From Chryseobacterium gleum (GTDB lineage Bacteria > Bacteroidota > Bacteroidia > Flavobacteriales_D > Crocinitomicaceae): a DNA stretch of 6,314 nt. Made by a program: the position numbers and the translations under genes. Below, in pieces: positions 6,295-6,314 of the stretch. Below the pieces are notes generated by a model. The model saw only the letters and a list, made by a program, of their open reading frames with translations. It did no database searches and had not been told where the DNA came from. Where the stretch lies: contig CALPUT020000151.1 in assembly GCA_943326825.2 (NCBI GenBank), positions 1 to 6,314 of the forward strand, in the 5' to 3' direction. Numbering within the stretch: the stretch's first letter is position 1; each line of letters begins with the position of its first letter.

Positions 6295-6314
6295 TATTAA
6301 TACTCTATTTACTA

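Noticed and set aside
6283..6312. Possible C-terminal tail of a convergent minus-strand gene at the right edge
   Set aside because: Only about nine sense codons are open before a stop, far too few to support a gene, although it cannot be excluded.
1..6314. Undescribed defence, toxin-antitoxin or mobile system
   Set aside because: No nuclease, reverse transcriptase, transposase, integrase, toxin-like or repeat-spacer signal is visible on either strand; the contents are explained by envelope, haem and surface-protein genes.

Overview
The window is AT-rich DNA from a member of the Bacteroidota, most likely an aerobic Flavobacteriales-type organism. Four things point there: a type IX secretion system (T9SS) type B sorting domain of the 'gliding motility-associated C-terminal domain' (CHU_C) family; a periplasmic-binding-protein-like gene typical of Bacteroidota LysM lipoprotein/wall proteins; the lack of convincing Shine-Dalgarno sequences before the starts; and promoter candidates that fit the Bacteroidota TTTG / TAnnTTTG pattern. 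I cannot name a genus from the sequence alone.

Layout, all genes on the + strand. (1) 1-906 is the 3' part of a gene whose start lies outside the window; it encodes a type 1 periplasmic-binding fold of the kind that follows LysM repeats in Bacteroidota. (2) 890-1798 is hemF, the oxygen-dependent coproporphyrinogen III oxidase of haem synthesis; it overlaps gene 1 by 17 bases and is probably translated from the same message. (3) 1799-1915 is an intergenic gap with a weak terminator-like hairpin followed by a candidate promoter. (4) 1916-2272 is a small secreted protein of 118 residues with a possible HMA-like (ferredoxin-like) fold but no CxxC metal site. (5) 2304-6143 is a 1279-residue secreted, multi-domain, cell-surface protein: signal peptide, two N-terminal beta-rich regions, eight Ig-like modules each with a cysteine pair, two PKD-like domains and a C-terminal T9SS type B sorting domain. 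(6) 6144-6314 holds a strong intrinsic terminator, a candidate promoter for a gene beyond the right edge and a small inverted repeat.

The window therefore contains two transcription units: a housekeeping pair (LysM/PBP-like protein plus HemF) and a surface-protein pair (small exported protein plus large T9SS adhesin-like protein) that ends at the strong terminator. I see no CRISPR array, RNA gene, insertion sequence or defence system. The least explained parts are the small exported protein placed 31 bases before the adhesin, and the N-terminal regions of the adhesin.
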